From NCBI GenBank assembly GCA_015501585.1, contig JADNRY010000212.1:41200-105199 (forward strand): 64,000 nucleotides of DNA. The letters are read 5' to 3'. A program made the position numbers and the translations under genes. The notes under the pieces are model-generated. The model ran no database searches and was not told where the DNA came from. It worked only from the letters and a program-made list of their open reading frames with translations. The stretch is from Rhodocollybia butyracea. Taxonomy: Eukaryota > Basidiomycota > Agaricomycetes > Agaricales > Omphalotaceae. Below, one piece after another: positions 59,810-64,000 of the stretch. How positions within the stretch are numbered: position 1 is the first letter of the stretch; every line of letters starts with the position of its first letter.

Positions 59810-60632
59810 CTTGTCGTATAAGTATATGTCAGCCTGGTACATATCTAAATGTACGTAGAAAGCTGCTGTAGTAAAATAACGCGACATCTGTAACGACGAG
59901 TTTGAAGTATATACGGCCTGGGGGGAGGGAAAGGGTGACCGACAACGTAGTGAAGATGCATGGCACATACTTATGTAGTACAAGCTTCAAATCCCTGAAA
60001 AATAGAGAGAATTACAAGCCCTGTCAACGATGAGTTTCTGGGAAGAAAAAATTTAGACCAATGATTTGGATTTGGACATAGTTAGCGAAGCTAAACATAA
60101 CTAAACATCAGTGAATCTTAGGAGTAATCAAGTATAAACCTCCTTGAATTAAATCAATAATTATAAGGCGGAAACTTGTAAGGAACAAGACCGTCCTGCT
60201 CTAGTTTCTCTGGCACAACGCTCTGAATCTATAGCGAGGCTAAAGCCATAAGATCCCAATTGTGATGTTGCGCTCTGTGACAAGCAATGGTGTTCTTGCA
60301 TCAAGCCGTTTAAACAAGCGCTAGTGCGGATCAGGCGTTGTGACGTCACGCGTTGTAATCCTTTTTTACGAACATCCATCACCGTTTTTATTTTGCTCGC
60401 CCATGGTGTGCAGATACTTACATCACTGCTTGAAGAAAAAGATACTTTTGTGTATGTGCAAACTATCACTTTCCTTAGCTTTTAATTACCTTGCTTCTGT
60501 GAGTACGTTTCTCTGTTCTTTTCCAGTTGTCGACTTACTTTGTTGCACGCAGTATTTCCATGTCGGCGAGAGAAATTAGTGCGTTGTGTAGTCCGTGCGC
60601 CTGATATTCCAAACGCAGCTAACTGTCGATAG
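59810..60632. other. Intergenic after the P450
   Basis: No coding signal. This is the likely promoter of the F-box-like gene, with a TGACGTCACG palindromic site at 60340-60349 (CRE-like). Confidence 0.4.
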
Positions 60633-62308
60633 ATGTTGCCTCAGTGGTAACTCGCAGTGACCCGAACAGTTATTCGTCGCCCATATGCGCCCTACCATCT
60701 GAGGTCTTGGGCAATATATTCCTATCGCTGAAAGATATCAATCCTCCTTGGGTGTATCGTGAGTCAGCAACAAAGAAAAGAAAGCATCTGGGCTTTATAC
60801 AAGTGAGCTATATGTTAATATTAAAAAATACCACTCACTGTCGTGTAGATCACCTTTGTTTGCAGACGCTTCCGTGAAACAGCAATTGCTACTGCTCGTC
60901 TATGGTCCCGCATCGCATTTGAACTCGGCCCTCAGTGGATGGTCACCATGATGGAACGAGCCATGTTCGCACCTATCATCTTGTGGGCTCATTGCCGTGA
61001 CGAATCATCCAGAATCGGCCCCGAAGTCAAGGCATACGTTCCCAAACACATTTCTCATCTCCAGGAGCTCACATTATCAGGTCCAGAAGATGAAGCCGCA
61101 GATCTTGCATCCTGTTTGATCGAGCCTGCACCGATGCTCGAACTTCTTAGTCTCAGAGCCCAGACATTTGGATCTCATTCGCCGGATCCCCCCATTCCCG
61201 TACCTCCGGTACTCTTTGATGGCCAAACTCCTAGGCTTTCTCGTCTCACATTGGGTAACTGTATTATATCCTGGGAATGTCCTAATTTCAAGTCACTCAC
61301 CTCGCTCCAACTTTCGCTCAAGCCGTTTAGCGCATATGGTACCACAGAGTTTCTGCCGTCCATAACCCAACTTCTCGACATAGTTGACCAGAATCCCCTT
61401 CTGACGATTCTCAGTCTGGAATACTGTCTCCCGTACTTGCATTCGCCCGTATTCCCTCTTCCTTCACCCGCTCGTGTCGGAAAGCTTGTACACCTTGCCG
61501 ACCTCACGCTGACTGGTCGAGTTCTAGACTGCGTCCAGGTCCTCTAATGTCTATCCATCCCTCCAACCGCCTCGATTCACATATCTTGTCACGCATGGAA
61601 CAGACGTGACCCGAGTATTCGAGACGGGAAGGAGGGGTGTGATCTTCTTCCTTCACTCGCACAGTATCTCTCATCTCAGAACGAGGCCGGTTCATGCGCT
61701 AAAGACACTTTCACCAAGCTTTCCATTTTACCTCACGGCTTGTTCACCAAGCCCGGCACTATTCATGTTTTTCTCGAGGGAAGCATCCAAGGCTCGCCGA
61801 TATGCTGGGACTTGAGTCTCCCAGTTTCATTCCCTTCTCGATGGAACTATATCCAGATGCTGGATGCTGTGTTTGATGCCCTTCCTTGTACGAAGGGAAT
61901 AACGGAACTATACCTGGTATACTGCGAATTTGTGTATGAACAGCTCATCTCCCTATTCCACAAGATGCAGAGTGTGGAGACGCTCTCGATATCCAATATC
62001 GTGATCAATTGCTGGATTCCATCGCTGATGCACTGGACACCACGATGCTGGTTAACGAGGGTGGTACTTTCCGAGACTCAGTTTTTTTCCCGTGTTTGAA
62101 GGATATCTCGGTAGAGGGTGGCAATTCTACGTTGTTTCTCCGACTACGGAGGTGTCTGGATAATCGGAAGCAGAGAGGGAGTGACTTGGAAAAGATTGAT
62201 ATTAGGGGATGTACTGTGTCCGTGTCGCAGGTGTATAGGTTCGTGGATGTGGTGAAAGAGGTATATTGGGATAAAGTGGAACAACCGAATTCGAGCAGGC
62301 AAACGTAA
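60633..62308 (+). pseudogene. F-box/leucine-rich-repeat-like protein, disrupted
   Basis: The F-box core reads ICALPSEVLGNIFLSL, then after an intron (60801-60847) ITFVCRRFRETAIATARLWS, followed by leucine-rich segments (HLQELTLSGPEDE, LSRLTLGNCIISWECPNF, LTILSLEYC, LADLTLTG). F-box proteins recruit substrates to SCF ubiquitin ligases; basidiomycetes carry large families. The gene as read is broken: TAA at 61545-61547 in frame with coding sequence on both sides, a frame change near 61725 and another near 62000. The ATG at 60633 is also one base out of frame with the F-box. Start not resolved. Confidence 0.6.
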
Positions 62309-62702
62309 CTGGGTAGGTAGGCTCCAGAGGTGAAGGTATTCTGGTTGTGCTTTTCTCATTTGTCTACTTGAAAGTTGAAAGACTTGCTTATATATTGTAC
62401 ATATTCCATTCGTTGAGATATTGCTGGATTCCTTCGAACGTACTATTGTCCTATAAAGGCTTTTGTTCCTTGATCTTGGTATACAGATCACCTCAACATC
62501 ACAACACTTAGTCAATATAGGCATGCCAAGCGGGGTGGGGTGTGGCATTGATGTAGCAATCAACTAGCCTAATTCCCTCATACTGCCAATAATTCGGCCA
62601 ATACTGTGAGCTAAATACATATAAAGAAGGACATCATATGACCAGCAAAACAGCAATCCCGCCATCGGCATCGCGCTTAAGAGACGAACGCAACTTCGAA
62701 CC
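62309..62702. other. Intergenic
   Basis: 3' flank of the F-box-like gene and upstream sequence of a possible last gene. No motif recognised. Confidence 0.4.
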
Positions 62703-63537
62703 ATGAACCAAATTCAAATTGCCCAGCGGTGAGCCTCTTTCTTCTTTGTTTTCACTTCTTTGCAATCGCTGCATTGGATGCAATTAGCGAGGCTCTCCTG
62801 CTCCTTTTGAGTATTCGCGCAACGGAAATTCGAAAAGATAGGAAGAGCCTTCACGTTATTGACCTTGGGGCGCGTTTGTGGGCATTTTTTTTTTTTTTGC
62901 TCTTCAGAGACACGTAGAGATACTGCCTCTCTTCTGTACCTACATACCTGGAATATGAGAGCAGGGCTGCGAACGCAAGTTTTACCTTGACGTGTCGCTT
63001 CCTCTGATCAGTTACATTTCTCAACCTTGGCAGCCTCGGCCTATGCGTCCCAGAGCAAACTCCACTTCTCCTCAGGCCTCGGCGCCTCTTTCCCAAGCTA
63101 TCGAAGATAAAAGGCTCTTTCAAGTACTTGGACAATGAAGATGTCGACTCTGGATCTTCCTTTCCGCCACTTCCATCTTTGGCTCACTCATCACCTCTAT
63201 CCTCACCGCTCTTTTAGCCTCCACTACTCCCTTGTTCATTCCCATCAGACCAGCGTCAAGGCACCGGAAGGCTTGTCCCAAAAGGAGCTGCAAGGGAAGG
63301 TAAGAAGTGTTGAAGAGGCGGAGACAAGAGGCACTACTGAAGACTGCTGACAACATCTCTGCGTGCCAGAATCCTGGTCAATGTTTTGTTTTGAACAACG
63401 CAGCTTTCCAATTCACATTCTCACTGACGCCCCAACGTCTTATGTTGGAATGCTGGATGAAGGCATCAGAGGTAAACACGCACCAACATTGGAGGCTCAC
63501 TAGTTAATAAGTTATCAAGGTGCGGCCTGGGTGAGTA
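62703..63537 (+). CDS. Possible unrecognised multi-exon gene
   Basis: ATG 62703 (MNQIQIAQR) is followed at once by a GTGAGC donor, and later stretches are open: a Ser/Pro-rich piece near 63020-63120, a frame at 63135-63350 and RIPGQCFVLNNAAFQFTF near 63368. Exon borders could not be joined into one convincing protein, and no domain is recognised. A poly-T run lies at 62886-62898 before a possible acceptor. Confidence 0.2.
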
Positions 63538-64000
63538 CTTTGTGCAGTCAAAGCGGACATCTAACAAGCATTTCACTGCCAAGCAGCCGCCTGGGCAGCT
63601 CAATGTTGGGGTAGCTCGTGCCGGAGTCTGTTGACATCATAGCACTTCCGTAGGTAGCGGCACTCATTCACACAATACCCATTCGGCAGGAACTTTCGCT
63701 GGGTGGACCACGGGCTTCAGACCAAAGGTAAGGACAAGGCTGCGAGAACAGCTGAGGAGGCTTAAGGAAAAGCTTGCCATTGGGAGATGGGATTGGGCTT
63801 GTTCCGTACTCTTAAGAACTTAGACAACATGCATAGTCCAGGAAATGTAACTTAGTTGTTGTTTATATCACAACTTGTTGTACTATAAGCTGGAAGCACA
63901 AATTTCGTACTCGAGGTTTATAAAACAGGCCACGGCCGCGATCCCGAAGTTCGAGTCCACCGCTAGAAACATTGAGGACACTTGATCCATAAACATTTTT
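63538..64000. other. Window end, nothing recognised
   Basis: No coding signal longer than about 60 codons. A GTTCGAGTCC word at about 63952 resembles a tRNA B box, but the arms do not pair. Confidence 0.4.

Noticed and set aside
63940..63970. tRNA-like B box GTTCGAGTCC
   Set aside because: The T-arm does not pair, and no A box or acceptor stem is found at the right distance.

Overview
The window is nuclear DNA of a filamentous basidiomycete, probably an Agaricomycete. The reasons are: short introns of about 50-60 nt with GT/AG borders in nearly every gene; a Plavaka-type DNA transposon; basidiomycete multi-pass membrane protein families (the DUF6534-like type); a BBE-like FAD oxidase; a P450; and a family of eight-cysteine hydrophobin-like secreted proteins. 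A genus cannot be fixed from sequence alone; Ceratobasidiaceae/Rhizoctonia-like fungi are only a guess.

Layout. 0-3.2 kb: decayed Plavaka transposase. 3.2-7.3 kb: small hairpins, a GTGCGTG-rich MITE-like element and one unrecognised broken multi-exon gene. 7.5-8.3 kb: first hydrophobin-like gene (H1, minus strand). 9-13.6 kb: seven-transmembrane-type gene with a truncated copy of its tail. 14.4-15.0 kb: compact hydrophobin H2, the only one on the plus strand. 17.4-39.4 kb: the centrepiece, a direct array of seven units (about 2-4 kb each), all transcribed from the minus strand and each carrying a hydrophobin-like gene or wreck (H3-H9). A 1.09 kb inverted-repeat element sits in the last unit. 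40.0-43.8 kb: hydrophobins H10 and H11 flanking a histone H4 gene. 44.4-45.1 kb: copia integrase remnant. 46.9-53.1 kb: DUF6534-like gene, its truncated duplicate fused to a copy of the H11 3' end, and another seven-transmembrane-type gene. 54.2-59.8 kb: secreted FAD oxidase followed by a cytochrome P450. 60.6-62.3 kb: disrupted F-box/LRR-like gene. The last kilobase may hold an unrecognised gene.

Main biology. Most array proteins share a signal peptide, a long Ala/Pro/Gly/Leu-rich region punctuated by a repeated L-x-P/R-R-K/Q-A-P motif, and a small C-terminal domain with the hydrophobin cysteine order C-CC-C-C-CC-C. Intron 1 always splits the fifth cysteine codon (TG|C). The layout recalls Ustilago Hum3/Rep1-type secreted proteins with kexin-processed repeats, but composition and spacing differ. 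H9 is the only long member open from end to end. H1, H5, H6, H7, H8 and H10 each need a single extra G/C in a homopolymer or nearby to restore the frame. The same type of indel occurs in the FAD oxidase, so either the consensus has homopolymer errors or these runs are mutational hot spots. H3, H4, H5 and the second H10 copy carry further damage: frame-shifting repeats, lost cysteines, lost exons.

No CRISPR, rRNA or tRNA gene was found. All intron/exon calls were made by eye without transcripts.
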